Assembly (NCBI GenBank): GCA_963169105.1
Contig: OY720640.1
Location: 117,042,085-117,106,084 of the forward strand
Source: Ceriagrion tenellum
Lineage: Eukaryota; Arthropoda; Insecta; Odonata; Coenagrionidae
Direction: 5' to 3'
DNA length: 64,000 nucleotides
The position numbers and the translations under genes are program-made. Of the stretch, positions 1-11,258 are shown piece by piece. Each line of letters opens with the position of its first letter. The stretch's first letter is position 1. The notes under the pieces were generated by a model. The model had not been told where the DNA came from, ran no database searches, and saw only the letters and a list, made by a program, of their open reading frames with translations.

Positions 1-111
1 AAGCACGCGGTAATCCGGATCTATCCACCTCCAGGCAGAGTATGACACGCCGTCTGGGCCGGTTGCGGTGTTGCGGCAGCGACGCAGGCGCCTGCTGACT
101 TGTGAAAAGTT

Positions 112-548
112 TGGGGATCTGAAGAAAATCACGCTTCCGATCTCGAGAAATCGTGTAAATTTCAAGTTTCACCTTGTAGAAAAGCGGCAGAAAAATTGAA
201 GAATGTGGAGAAAAATTTTCGCTCCCCTAAAATTTCTTCGAAATTCCATCATCATGTGAAAAATTTGGTAGAAATGGCTGTTTTTCTCTCATTTTTAAAA
301 GCATCACGGACATGTTAAGAAATCTCCAGTCCGAGTTTAATCTACGGAAGTACCGCGTACAGTGGAAAGTGTTTGGAACTGAAGAAAATCACCCTTCCAT
401 GCTCGAGAACTCGTCCAAATTTCAAGTGTCACCTACGTAGACAAGCGGCAGAAAACTCGAAATACACGAAATTTCAAGTGTCACCTATGTAGACAAAACT
501 CGAAATACAGGGGAGAAAAACATTGGCTCCCCTCAAAATTCTGCAAAA
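112..548. repeat. Diverged direct repeat, two units
   Basis: Two related stretches, about 112-240 and 371-548, share blocks such as CTGAAGAAAATCAC, AAATTTCAAG and AAGCGGCAGAAAA in the same order. The second unit holds a further internal duplication: AAATTTCAAGTGTCACCTA occurs twice about 50 bp apart. No coding capacity is apparent. It could be a remnant of a satellite or of a tandemly duplicated transposon end; I cannot tell which. Confidence 0.6.
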
Positions 549-2825
549 GAAATCTGTCAGCTGATCACCGAAATTTAAATAAATCACCATCCTTCCCGTT
601 GTCATTCTTCGGGAAAACGACCGTTTTTAACTCACTCCGTGCATGATTGGCGTTCCATTCCCTGTATTTCGAGAGAAAGTGGTTTCCTCGTCGCTGGAAT
701 GCCTTGTATTTGATGATTTGGTGGGACAAAAATTCTTCCAATTCAGTAAATCTCTCCTTAAATCCTTGAAAAAGTTTGCCTCTGTCGCGGTCGTGCAGTC
801 ATCGGTCCGAGCGGTCGAGAAAGAACGAAGAGTCTGCCGTCCCCCTCAGCCACCTCCCGTGCATGCTCACGCCACATCTCGGGATGCGGCAGGAAACTAA
901 TACTCTGTCGCGAAGGGCGCCATGATTCGAACTCCGAAGCTGCCGAGCGATTGTTGCTTCGGTTTCCATGGCAAAATTTAGGAAGGTTTGCTTGCGTTCT
1001 CCTCGCATTCGCAAAGGGAGTAAACTTTCGTGTCCTGAGAATTTTCGGTGGGAAAAGTTGCTGCCGGCAGTCGGAGACGAGGGAGAAATATTGCAAGTGA
1101 GTCTTTATAACGTCGTGTGATATTCACCGCAAGTACGACGGCAGGTACGATACTAGTTGTTCCGCCCGGGAGTCATGCGCTGGACGGGTGTCGGACTCGA
1201 AGTCGCGGGCCGCATGGTCGCGGCGATCTCCTTGGGTGCCGCGGGGCGCATGGATGCTCCTCACTTCACGCCCTCCACTGCGACCCGCAGTACTTGGATA
1301 CGTGTCGTGATTCACCGGGTCACGATAGCTTGATGCCGTCGGCGAACGTCGTGGAGTTGCGTGCGGCCCGCGGTCGTTACGTCCCCGATCATATCCCGCC
1401 TCCTTCCGACGATCCTCCGCTTGACGTCGCGACGCCTGCGACGCTTCGGGACGCTGACTGGTAAGTTCACGGCGCGACGGTGGCGGCTGCTCGTCGATGA
1501 CGGTCCGCACCGACATGAGTGGGGTCGGTTGCGGCGGCGCCCGTCCCGCGTTGACGGCGTCTGTCGAGGTTAAGGCGGCTGCACGACGCTCTCTCACGAG
1601 ACGCCGTCTCAATCTCTTCCGCGCTCGCTTTGAGAGGGGTTCCGGTTGAGAAAACTCCACCACATCCTTTCCGCTGTCATTCATCTCTGACGAGCGGGAT
1701 GCCGTTTCCGGGCATCGCGACGGCCTGGGGGGAGGCGTCGCGACGCGATTGTTGGCCACCGTTGCCTGGGTCTCGAGGATGACGCTGAGAAACGTCGCCG
1801 CATCATTTGCGCCATGTGACTGCGGACACTCTTCTCCTGCGTGGACATGAGTGGCGACGCTCGGCGTCGCGACGCTGTCTATCTCGTTTAACCTTTCTCA
1901 ATACCACGCGCGAGGACCTTGCCGGACAGTCAGAGACGTGCGATGCCGCGGAATTAGGGACCTCATTGACCATGATTGTCATTGACGGTGATGTGGATTT
2001 CACCGTCGATCTCGTCGACGCCTGCTTGGACGCCGACGTCGCGCGTCACCTTGCAGACGGTTTGTGAGCCAGGCACACTCCTCGGCATCCGTGGTCGGTC
2101 CATCCGTCGAGGCTCGTGCGTCGCGACGCCGGTTTACGCGTTCTCGATGATGCTGGAGTCCAGCATCAACTCGATCTCCTTCGCGATACGCTCCGTTTGA
2201 CCGGAGGCAATGGTGACGGTGGAGTCAGTTTCTGAAAGCCTGCTCACGGGAGAGATGGCGTAGTGTCGCGTGTCGGAGACTGCAACGGGTGAAGAGTGAG
2301 GATTGGAAGACGAGAAGGTAGGAAAATCTGGGACGGGATATACGGAAGCGGGAATTAGTGGATTGGAGAATGCCGCGCAGGGATCTTCTTCGATGTCGCT
2401 CAGGTTTCCGTTCACTGATGCGCCGGAACTCCTCACGACGCTCCTGCAGCTGCCTTTCCCGAGACGTCGCCCGGCGCAACGCTCGGTGAGCGCGGTCGTT
2501 CTCGGACGGCATTTATACGATTTGACGTAAGGGATGTGGGAAATAAGGGATTTCCAACGCACTCCTCCGAATAAATACACGAAAAACCAATTGCTCTCGC
2601 GACGCCCGTTACGGCGTTTTGACCCTCCGGCCCACCCGCTGATCTTGCACCTCCGTGGCTCCCGGAAACGTGCGATATCCTACCACTGTCACACCCGCAA
2701 ATTTCCCTATCCGCGCCGATACACGCGCTCCCGGACCTACCGACGCCGATCGCTTCCGTTTTTCCACGCCATCCCCCCACCTTCTGACGGTATAACTCCT
2801 GGAAACCCGGAAAAATTACACGGTA
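549..2825. other. Unidentified GC-rich region upstream of U2 fragment
   Basis: No gene is recognised here. Open frames exist on both strands (for example 1124-1759 minus, 211 codons, very rich in Arg, Ser and Pro; 2134-2580 minus, 148 codons), but they show no family motif and may reflect GC-rich composition. The palindrome GTCGCGAC occurs four times (1426, 1737, 1866, 2120). Because the region ends directly at the first base of a U2 snRNA 5' end, its last few hundred bases may be the upstream promoter region of that U2 copy, but I see no convincing proximal sequence element. Confidence 0.4.
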
Positions 2826-2864
2826 ATCGCTTCTTGGCCTTATGGCTAAGATCAAAGTGTAGTA
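2826..2864 (+). ncRNA. U2 snRNA 5' fragment (nt 1-39), 5' flank of U-A1
   Basis: The 39 nt match the conserved U2 start, including stem-loop I (CTTGGCCTTATGGCTAAG) and end in the branch-site recognition GTAGTA. The sequence then changes abruptly to the 5' end of the U-A1 retrotransposon. In intact U2 the next bases would be TCTGTTCTTATCAG. This fixes the U-A insertion point between GTAGTA and ATCTG. Confidence 0.88.
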
Positions 2865-3653
2865 GTTTTTAGTGTTTTATGTTATTTATTCTATTTATTA
2901 TAATTTATTGATAATTTTAATCTTAGCCTTTTTAATCCATTTACTTCATTTCTTAAGTTTTAGTTTTAGCCGTTCGAGTGCGACTAATTTCTCCTTTTTA
3001 TTTCTCCTCTTTAGCCGCCTTTTGGACTTCTCCCTCGCAGCCCTTGTTTTCGGGCTGCGGCGTGACTCTGATCCTCCGTCGGAGGTGGTTTTATTTTTTC
3101 TGATACCTTCGACGGATTGGTCGGAGTCACGCTTACGCTACCAAGGGTTTGCGGGGGATTCAAAATTTAATCCTCGCGGCAATTTCGGCTTCGTCCCGTG
3201 CGGCTGTCGTCTCTTCTCGGTGGCGGCGTTCCTGCGGCGGGGGACTTCTTCTTCTGACCACCTCGGCGCGGGGACTTCGTCGCCGGGTCGGTTCGGCCAG
3301 CTGCGCGGGACTTCAAAAATTTAAGAGGACGTCCGTGCCTCCCTCCCAGGCGGAAGACGCAACGGTGTCTGCTGGATACTCGGCGAGGGACGAAAACTTC
3401 GTTTAACCTTCTGAACTCGTCGGGTGGAAGGCCACACTGCGGCGTCTGACCGGGAGGGAGTGCTTTTTCAACGGACCTTTTTAATTCCTCGCACTCGGAC
3501 AGTGAGCCGAGAAGCGATATTAGATTTTAGCTATTAATTTTAGTCTTTATTTAGATACGTTTCGTCTATTTTTGTATTAGGTTCCCTGTGTCTTGTCTTT
3601 ATTTATTGTTTTGGTGTTTTATTAATTTATATTGCACATAAGAACCCGTTCCG

Positions 3654-6600
3654 ATGGATGAGGTTATTATTCAAGTCCCCCTCGGCAACAGTTTTGAGTG
3701 CAAACACTGCTTTACTCCGACGAATCATGGACGTCATAGGACCTACGGGATCTATAAAACTCATATGGACATGACGAAACATTTTAAAAAGGAACACCCG
3801 AACTTCGTGTTCATGTACCAATGTATGTGGTGCCTCCAAAAATATGAAGACCTAAAAGTGTGCAAAAAGCATGTTGCGTTATGCACGGGGGCACCACAAG
3901 ATCCCGTGGGTCCTGCCGAGGGGAAAGAGAGGGAAGGGAATGTCAACGTGGCCACCGTGGAAGCGAATGATGGTGATTGTGAAGTGATTGTGAATGATAG
4001 TATGAATGGTAATGAGCGTGTGAATGAGGGCGGAAGTGAAAGTGTGAATGTGAGTGTGGGAATAGAAAACATGAGTGAGCTGCTAGAGGTGATGATTGAA
4101 GAAAGTGAAGGAAATCTACAAGGAACAAGTGAACCCATGGTGGCCGAAACCGCTCCCCCGATGGAAACACCCAGCATAGAACCCCCGCAGCGAACAACGC
4201 GCCAACGAAGAGGAAGGACAGGGCCGGCAGGTGACGAAGATGCGGCGACGGCGGTGGGGAGAGACCCCGCCCCACCCACGACTAGAAGAAGAGGCCGCCC
4301 ACCGGGAAGGGGCCCCCAGAGGAGGAGAGGACTTCAGAGGGCCCCCACTGTACCGGACAGTCCACCGCCAGGGAGTCCCCCACACCACGCGGTCGCTGAA
4401 AGCGGAAACTCGCCCCAAGCATTTCACCCGGGGCGGGGGAACGCTGAAGGCGACCGCGGAGAAGAGGTGGGGGAAGTCAACGAGCCCCGCAGTCCACCCG
4501 CGGGGCCACGCAGCCCGTCCGATGGCCGCCACCAACTCGAGGTAGATGGAGAAGGGGAGAGGGCGGAGGAAGAGGAGACGATGAATATATACACTCCGCC
4601 CGTGAGCCAAGGGGTCCCACCCGTAAGAGAAGAGAGGAAGAGACGGGGGCCGGTAAACAACATCGATAACCCTGTTGACCGGCCCCATGGAGGAAATGGT
4701 GGGACCCCCCTAACATCAAACGGCGCTCCCGAGAGACAGGTGGCGGTCAACTTTGACGGGCTGCCCGAGGAACAGCGGCGGTAAATCGTAAACATCGAGG
4801 CGGCCTGCGAAGAGGGGTGGGAGTCATTTGAAGAGGCCGTCGCCGCCTGGTGTAAATCAATTACCGATAAGAAGCCGGCCCGGAGAGAAGGAGGCGGGGG
4901 TTCAAGAAGGGAGGGGGGGGAAGGAGAGAAGACAGAAGAGTCCCCCCCTGCATGGAGAGGGGGAGCAAAGGGATATGGAAGAGAATAGGGATGGGGACGG
5001 TAACATCGGAACGGGAAACGTCCCAGCTCGTAGAGTGTTTCGCCCCGATAAGGAATGGCACGAGGAGAAGTGTAGGAGGGCAAGAGAAATTCAATCTTTA
5101 TTTCGTAGAAACAAAAAACGTGCCATAGACCAGGTGTTGAAGGGCCCCTCCCCGCATTGCGAGATCGACAGAAACGAAATTTTTAACCACTTTAACAAGG
5201 TTTTTAATAATGGTAATTTTAATGTTCTTCCCGCACCCATAGACATGATTAACATTCATATGCCCAGCCTCAATGAAGACCTTAACATTTTATTACGACC
5301 TTTTTCTGCGGGTGAAATTTGGAAGACATGGGCCGCATGACAAATTCTGCGCCAGGGAAGGACAATATCACGTATGTCGATCTTCGCAATGCGGATAAAG
5401 GTGGCCACATCCTGAGGACCATCTTCCAACAGTGTTTCAATGAAAGCCGAATCCCTGACAGATGGAAGGACACCCGGACAGTTTTAATCTTCAAAAAGGG
5501 CGCCAGGGACCAGATTGAGAACTGGCGCCCACTGACATTAGGGCCCACCCTGGCAAAATTGTATGCTGGTGTTATCGCCGATAGGATGAGCGGGTGGGCC
5601 GAGAAGACAGGGAGGGTGTCCGTTGAGCAGAAGGGATTCGGCCCACACGAGGGATGTTACGAGCATAATTTCGTAATCAATAATGTACTGGAAGAGGTCC
5701 ACAGGAAACGTGGCCAAGTCTGCGTCTCCTTCTTAGATCTCTCGAATGCATTTGGCTCAGTTCCTCACGGTCACATCATTCGAAGTTTGAAATCTCTAGG
5801 TGTCCCCGAGAAACTCATCAACATCATCGAGGAAATGTATTCGGGGGCACGAACGACCGTGAGGACAATCGAAGGAGAGACGCAGACTATTCCGCTCAAA
5901 GCGGGCGTAAAGCAAGGCTGTCCGCTTAGCCCTATTTTATTCAATTTATGTATGGAAAACCTGGTCCGCAGCTTAGCTGCTCAGAGAGAGAATGTAGGCT
6001 ATGGGGTCAGTGGCACTCCCATCACCGTCCTTGCCTACGCCGATGATGTTGCCTTGGTGTCCAAGAACCCTGACGGGATGATGAAGTTACTCGACCTCGC
6101 CGACCGAATCGCGACGTGGAGCGGGTTGAGATTCAACCCGCGCAAGTGTGCGACGCTCCACGTCATCGGTGGGCGGGCGAGAGAAACGGAGTTCAGTTTG
6201 GGGGGCGGGACACCGGGGGTCTTGGGGGAGGGGGTTGCATACGAATATTTAGGTATTCCCACGGGGCTCAAAGTTGAGCAGACGCCAGGGCGCCTCATCG
6301 AAGAACTAACAAACAACATCGATGCGCTGGACGCTTCACTATTGGCGCCCTGGCAAAAGATAAAAGCACTTAACATATTTTTACTTACCAAACTTGATTT
6401 CATTTTACGGGGAGGTAGAGTTAAGAAGGGCCCTCTTAAAACTTTAGATAAACGCGTTAAGAGGGCCCTGAAGGAGTGGATGTACCTCCCCAATAGAGCC
6501 TCGTGGGAGATCTGCCACCTGGCCCCGCGGAAGGGAGGCGCGGGCGTCTTCCCAACCGCGGACCAGGTGGACATTTTAACTATAACTCATGCTTTTCGTC

Positions 6601-7754
6601 TCCTTTCTTCCAGGGAGCCGTGGGTAAGGACGATGGTGGACGAGGCAATATATACGACGGTGAAGAGAAGAACCCGGCGGGAACCAGAGGGGAGAGACAT
6701 CGCGGAGTACCTCTCCGGGAGCATGCGGGCGGAGTTTGGAAGATACCGCTTCGACGTCGCGTCTTTGTGGTCCGACGCCCGGATGGCGTCAAGCCGATTG
6801 GCTGGAAAAATTGGACTGTCGTGGAACTGGAGTGACGTGAGGAGGGAGTTGGAGATCGTCATTCCGGCCCACGGCAGGGAGCCCGACGTCGTTCGCGTTC
6901 CTCCGAACAAAGTCCGAATGTTGGGGAAGATGCTGAGAGATGCGGTTCGGAATCAATACCTTGCCCGCCTTTTGGCCAAACCGGACCAGGGCAAGGTATT
7001 CGAGTGTATTTCGGCTTCACCGTTCTCAAATCACTTCATCCGGACGGGCGCCAATACGCGGTTTTGTGACTGGCGTTTCGTCCATAGGGCACGTTTAGGC
7101 GTAGTCCCTCTGAACGCCGCTACGAGGTGGGGTCCTCGGGACGACCTCCGGTGTAGGCGGTGTGGGTGGCAGAGTGAGACGCTCCCACACGTGCTGAATC
7201 ACTGCACGGTGCATTCGGCTGCGTGGAGGGGGCGCCACGATGCTATCCTGCGTCGTCATGCCGGGGAGGTTCCTCGCCACGGCGTGGAAATCCGTGTCGA
7301 TCAAACTCCACCTATGATCGATTCTACCCTGAGTCCCGATCTTGTGGTGGTGGACGAGGGACATTGAAAAATCGTCATCGTGGACGTTACCGTGCCGTTT
7401 GAGAATAGGACGACTGCCTTGGACGTCGCAAGGCAAACTAAGTTTGAAAAATATACCGCAATCTCTCAGCAACTTGCCGATCGCGGGTACACGGTTTCCT
7501 TGAGTGCACTCGTGGTCGGGGCTTTGGGGGCGTGGGATCCCCAAAATTGGGTGGTGTTCCGCGACCTCGGTATCGCTCGGCGAAGCGTCGGAAAGATCGC
7601 GAAATTAATGATCTCCGACGCTATCCGGTGGTCGCGGGACATTTATATTTCGCATGTTACGGGCAAAATTCAGTATCCCACAAACCTAGAGCTCCCACCT
7701 GGTGAGAGAACGAGTCTCTCCCCCCGAGACTCTGACGACGAAACCCCTTTTTAA
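3654..7754 (+). pseudogene. U-A1 polyprotein: zinc fingers, RT, restriction-like endonuclease (broken)
   Basis: The protein would copy element RNA at a nicked U2 target. Near the N-terminus are two zinc-finger-like motifs (CKHC followed by HFKKEH; CMWC followed by HVALC), then a Pro/Arg-rich linker, the RT with LDLSNAFGSVPH (motif A), GVKQGCPLSPILFN (motif B) and YADD (motif C, near 6037), and at the C-terminus CRRCG-ETLPHVLNHC followed by PDLVVVDEG and DVTVPFENR, the CCHC plus PD-(D/E)XK layout of RLE-type elements. Four lesions are visible by comparison with the sister copies: stop TAA at 4782, a frameshift in the G-run around 4910-4945, a 1 nt deletion near 5325 and stop TGA at 7365 (R codon in U-A2). 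The catalytic YADD is intact. Start chosen at the first ATG before the fingers. Confidence 0.85.
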
Positions 7755-8341
7755 TGTTTTAAATAAACTTTTTTAATTTGTGTCATTTATTTATTTGTAT
7801 TTATTACTGTGTATGTCTTTATTTAAAGTTTTTTATTATAGCTAGGGACCTTTTAACTCACTGACTGGCGGCGCTTTACACCGCCAGTCGATTTCATCAT
7901 TTTTTATACCCCTTGCTACTTTTACCGTTGTCCCGGCCCTTTACACCGGGAATTTTATTTACGCGCCGGCATTTTAATTAATTTCTTCAGACACCCCCGG
8001 CCTTTTACACCGTGGGGTGTATATTTTAACCTATTTTTTTATTAATTCTTTCCCCTTTTAATATCTTTTAAACTTTTTAATAGCCGGCGCGCCTAATTTT
8101 TTATAAAGGGGTTTCGTTTAAAGAGTGGCTCCCGTGTAGCTTACCTTCTCTCTAAGGGTTAAGTGGACTGGAGGGGCCCTCTGTATATTTTTTCGCTATG
8201 TCCGTCTTCATTGATTCGCGTGTTTATTTTTCTTCCTTTTATTTATTTTATTTTTACGGCATTCCGGTTCAAAATTTAATCTTCCAATTTGGAATATACC
8301 TTTTAAAGTAAAATTTATACCTTTCGAACCACCGGAATGTC
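7739..8341 (+). other. U-A1 structured 3' UTR (conserved RNA fold)
   Basis: A long-range helix joins the end of the open frame (CGAAACCCCTTT, 7739-7750) to 8105-8116 (AAAGGGGTTTCG). Inside lie hairpin GACTGGCGG/CCGCCAGTC (7863-7889), hairpin CCCGG/CCGGG (7932-7950), and a helix CGCGCCGGC (7962-7970) with GCCGGCGCG (8083-8091), which encloses a third hairpin (7991-8020). Loops carry CTTTACAC. Further on GGCATTCCGGT (8258-8268) pairs with ACCGGAATGTC (8331-8341). U-A2 and U-A3 keep each helix with compensatory changes. In R2-type elements the 3' UTR RNA is what the reverse transcriptase recognises; that role here is inferred. Confidence 0.75.
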
Positions 8342-8615
8342 AACACCTGGTCGCCCTTATCGGGAGCATGATTTTAATTATAATTTTATCAGTTTTATTT
8401 TCTTTTAACCTATTTATTTATTTATTCACTGAATTTTAAAACTGATCTTTTATCTTTAAAGGTTTTATCTTTAAAGGGACGACGCAGGAAAAGGAAGAAA
8501 ATGAATATTATAACAAATCTTATCAACATATTGTATCAAAATTCAATTTTAATACTAAAATTTACCTTTAAGAAATAATGACATGTAACTTAATTTATGT
8601 GCAATAAACATTATA

Positions 8616-8790
8616 ATCTGTTACACAGGTTTTGGTCTGGTCGAGGAGTGTATATGACATACCTGTCTCAGGGCGGAAGTTCCCTGTAATTGAAGGTCAC
8701 TGTCATCTACCATTTCCCTCCCATCGGCCGCCGACAAAGAGCCCTCGTGGCTCTGGCTCAGTCGGTTCGATTACCATCACCTTTCCTAAC
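8616..8790. other. Short unidentified segment between U-A1 and U2 scrap
   Basis: The 3' end of U-A1 is followed by ATCTGTT (7 nt of U2), then about 170 nt of unrelated sequence, and U2 starts again with TCTGTT at 8791. The segment is thus bracketed by TCTGTT on both sides, as a small insertion with a 6 bp duplication would be. A 75-codon open frame spans it but has no recognisable motif. Confidence 0.4.
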
Positions 8791-8809
8791 TCTGTTCTTA
8801 TCAGCTTAA
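8791..8809 (+). ncRNA. U2 snRNA scrap at left edge of the viral segment
   Basis: TCTGTTCTTATCAGCTTAA is an exact 19 nt match to the U2 sequence as seen in the other copies of this window (30901, 48760). It ends where U-B elements also begin (after CTTAA/CTTAAT). Virus-like sequence appears to start immediately afterwards. Confidence 0.75.
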
Positions 8810-8887
8810 CGATTTGTGGATATTGTCAAGCCCAGGTGGTTGCACAGTCAGCTAACTGAACTAAAATGGAATGATGATAATTTGTAA
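8810..8887 (+). pseudogene. Possible C-terminal tail of a viral gene upstream of the glycoprotein
   Basis: From the U2 junction an open frame of 25 codons runs to TAA at 8885, and the viral junction signal follows 44 nt later. In chuviruses the polymerase gene can precede the glycoprotein gene, so this may be the last codons of L. The piece is too short to identify by itself. Confidence 0.3.
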
Positions 8888-8930
8888 CACAGCCCATGGC
8901 AACATTAAACACAACCACCTGTCATCTTAG

Positions 8931-8950
8931 TATCTTGTATTAAAAACTGG
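8931..8950 (+). promoter_or_regulatory. Viral gene-junction signal before the glycoprotein gene
   Basis: TATCTTGTATTAAAAACTGG lies between the putative upstream gene and the glycoprotein start at 8986. An almost identical string, CTTGTATTAAAAAACAGG, lies between the glycoprotein and nucleoprotein genes (24401-24418). A conserved U/A-rich end signal followed by a short start signal is the standard layout of mononegavirus-like gene junctions. The role is inferred from position and conservation. Confidence 0.65.
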
Positions 8951-8985
8951 TGTTCGGTCTGGAGAATTAGATAAATGTTCCTAGT

Positions 8986-10185
8986 ATGAGGTCGTTAAAG
9001 GTTGTCTACACGTTAACGTAAGTCTAAGAATAATAATGTGGATTTAGTATTGGTGTGAATATAATTTACCTTAAATATCACTGATTTTCACACAGGTGTA
9101 TGCTCAGTTTTGCTGCTCCTGGATTCGGACTGATCGGTTACGACTGTAAACACCCGGATATCAAATATACTGCTGTGTCAGTCAAAGAAGTGGCGCCCTG
9201 TGATGAAGTTCCCACCTCAGTGCAAATTGAAGATGTACACACAGCTAATCCAAAAGCGGCGATTCCCTATGATCTCCTATGTTGCGTGTTACGCTAAGGT
9301 TTTAGTACACGTCATGCATCATCCGTAACAGGAGGAATCTCCACAAAAATTGTGCCATTCTCCAAACAGGAGTGTAGGGAGGTACATAACTTTAAGAAAC
9401 TGGTTTTGTATTCCACGCCCATAGAGATCACTAGCCTGAATTCCTCAATTCAGGGCACCTTTACTGCACACGGGTCTTTGTGGGGTTCCAGCGCCAGCTG
9501 CTCAGGTGCAAGATTCGTTTATAACAATCAACATTATGTGGACTCAGTGATGCAAGTCGCCTACGAGCTTATCTTCAGAGATGGATACGGATCTGTTGAT
9601 GCAGAGCTGGACAAATTCTCTACAGGACTAGGCAGTACAGGACCATACACAGCAGGAACGCTCATAGACATCAATTACGGTTATATCTACTGGGACAACA
9701 CAGATGTCACCGAATGTACGCCCAAAAGCTATTTAGTCCTCGATCAAGGGAAAGGTAAAAAACTAACCTCATCTCGTGATAAAAGAACAGTGATAATGGT
9801 AGAAGATAACCACATCTCCTTTTCCCTCCAGCTAGGAACTCCAAACCTAGTATGTCATCAGCATGCGTACAACACGGAACATTCTCAATTGAAAGTGATT
9901 ACAGGTACCAGTAAACTGTATTATTTTACTGAACAAACCATCAATCCTCTGGATATAAACTTTGCAACTTATATGAACAGTAAAGTTGTCTACATGGAGC
10001 GACACGTACGAGCCCAATTAGAGTCTTTGTATCAAGACGTACTCAAGTTTAGATGCTTGACAGCACATCAGTCGTTAACAAATCAATTATCTTTGGCTAA
10101 CATAAATGAAGATGAGTTTGCTTTTGCATATACCAAAAGACCTGGATTCACTGCCATGAGAAGAGGAGAAGTTGCGTATTTGTTA
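8986..10185 (+). pseudogene. Endogenous chuvirus-like glycoprotein, 5' part
   Basis: This is the first of three pieces of one envelope glycoprotein frame (others at 17701-18049 and 23831-24291). Exon 1 (8986-9017) encodes a hydrophobic leader; a 78 nt GT-AG intron (9018-9095, donor GTAAGT, acceptor TTTTCACACAG) joins it in phase to the main frame. The ectodomain is cysteine-rich and resembles the class III (gB-like) glycoproteins of chuviruses; this is from memory of the family. Summing the pieces and counting each target duplication once gives 1929 nt, a multiple of three, or about 642 residues, a usual size for the family. The only lesion apart from the two insertions is an in-frame TAA at 9295. 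An env gene of an LTR retroelement is the alternative, but no LTRs are present. Confidence 0.68.
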
Positions 10186-10936
10186 AGGCCGGTATCCACA
10201 GTGCGAGGCTGCTCGCTGCGAATGCCTCGTGGCGAATGCTCGTCTTTGCCTCGGACTGTGGATACCGTGGTTGCTCGCTATGAGGCGTTCGCGTCGCACA
10301 ATTCGAGGCGAGCCGTGTGCTTGTCGGTAAAAGAGTGCTCAAAGGTGCCTCGCCCCGAGCTGTGCGTCAAGTGGATACCTGTGCTGTCTGCCTTGCACCG
10401 TACAAGACACACACAACTCACTCCACAACGAAACTGTCATCATGGATAATCATGACTTGATCAGACAATTAGTGAAGTGTTATGAAACTAAACGTTTACT
10501 GTGGGACTCGAAACACCCTGAATATTATGATAAAAACAAGAGAAGACTTGTGGCGCGAAATATCGCTATCAATGAATGTTTCGGTGAAAGATCTGAAAAA
10601 GAAGATGACGTCTCTGTTGGGCTCTTACCGACGTGAAAGGTCAAGGGAAAAGAAAAGTCAAGTTACAGGATCAGGTATGTTTTTAATCATTATTTTACTA
10701 CATAATACAATGTATTTTGGAATTTTACTATGTAAGTTAAATTGGCAAGAACTTAATTGAGTTTTAATTTTACAGGTCAAGGAGATGTTTTCAAGTCAAA
10801 ATGGTTTGGATACACATTGTTTGACTTTCTTTCTGATAAGGACATGCCAAATGACACATTCGATACAATGGATAATGTAAGTAAATTTACAAAACATTTT
10901 TGTAGTTGAAGCTTTAAAAATAACGATGTAAAAACA

Positions 10937-11258
10937 AACATTAATAGGTAATTTTGCCATAGAATTGAGCCATTAGTGGCAAAGTCCTGAGCCAGATGGG
11001 TTCATATTTTTGGTTTAAAGTCAGACTTGCTCTTCGTGGTGTCTGTCCTATTGGGATCAGGCCACCGGATTCATTGTTGTTTCTCCATGTACCCGGGAAA
11101 CATTAATAGTCATTTTGCCATGGAATTGAGCCATTAGTGGCAAAGTGCTCAGCCAGATGGGTTCGGATTTTTTTAAATGTGAGATTTGCTCTTCGAGGTG
11201 TCTGTCCAATTGGGATCAGGCCACCGGATTCATCGTTGTTTCTCCATGTACCCGGAAT
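10937..11258. repeat. Tandem duplication of the transposase 3' end
   Basis: Two copies of about 160 bp, 10937-11098 and 11099-11258, both contain CATTAATAG, TTTTGCCAT, GAATTGAGCCATTAGTGG and GGATCAGGCCACCGGATTCA. The proximal copy is the C-terminal coding end of the transposase; the distal copy lies beyond its stop codon and has drifted. Confidence 0.85.

Larger units (their letters stand above)
2865..8615 (+). mobile_element. U-A1: U2-targeting non-LTR retrotransposon (Utopia-like)
   Basis: A roughly 5.75 kb element inserted in a U2 gene. It has an 0.79 kb 5' UTR with an inverted repeat (GCGTGACTC at 3060-3068, GAGTCACGC at 3124-3132), one long but broken open frame with N-terminal zinc fingers, reverse transcriptase and C-terminal restriction-like endonuclease, and an 0.86 kb structured 3' UTR ending in GTGCAATAAACATTATA. 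The U2 5' part flanks it directly; at the 3' side ATCTGTT follows and then U2 resumes only at 8791. The architecture and target match what is known of Utopia elements, RLE-type elements of the NeSL-related group that insert in U2 snRNA genes. Subfamily naming (U-A) is mine. Confidence 0.85.

Noticed and set aside
2134..2580. A minus-strand frame ending in a string like a Ty3-type RT entry (AKEIELMLDSSIIENA)
   Set aside because: No RT motif follows in any frame; the similarity is limited to a few residues.
3761..5094. Long antisense open frames in the linker of the U-A elements
   Set aside because: They mirror a GC-rich, Pro/Arg-rich coding region on the plus strand and show no family motif or conservation of their own frame between copies.
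2865..8615. Classification of U-A as an R2 element of 28S rDNA
   Set aside because: The protein layout is R2-like, but all flanks are U2 snRNA and no 28S sequence occurs in the window.
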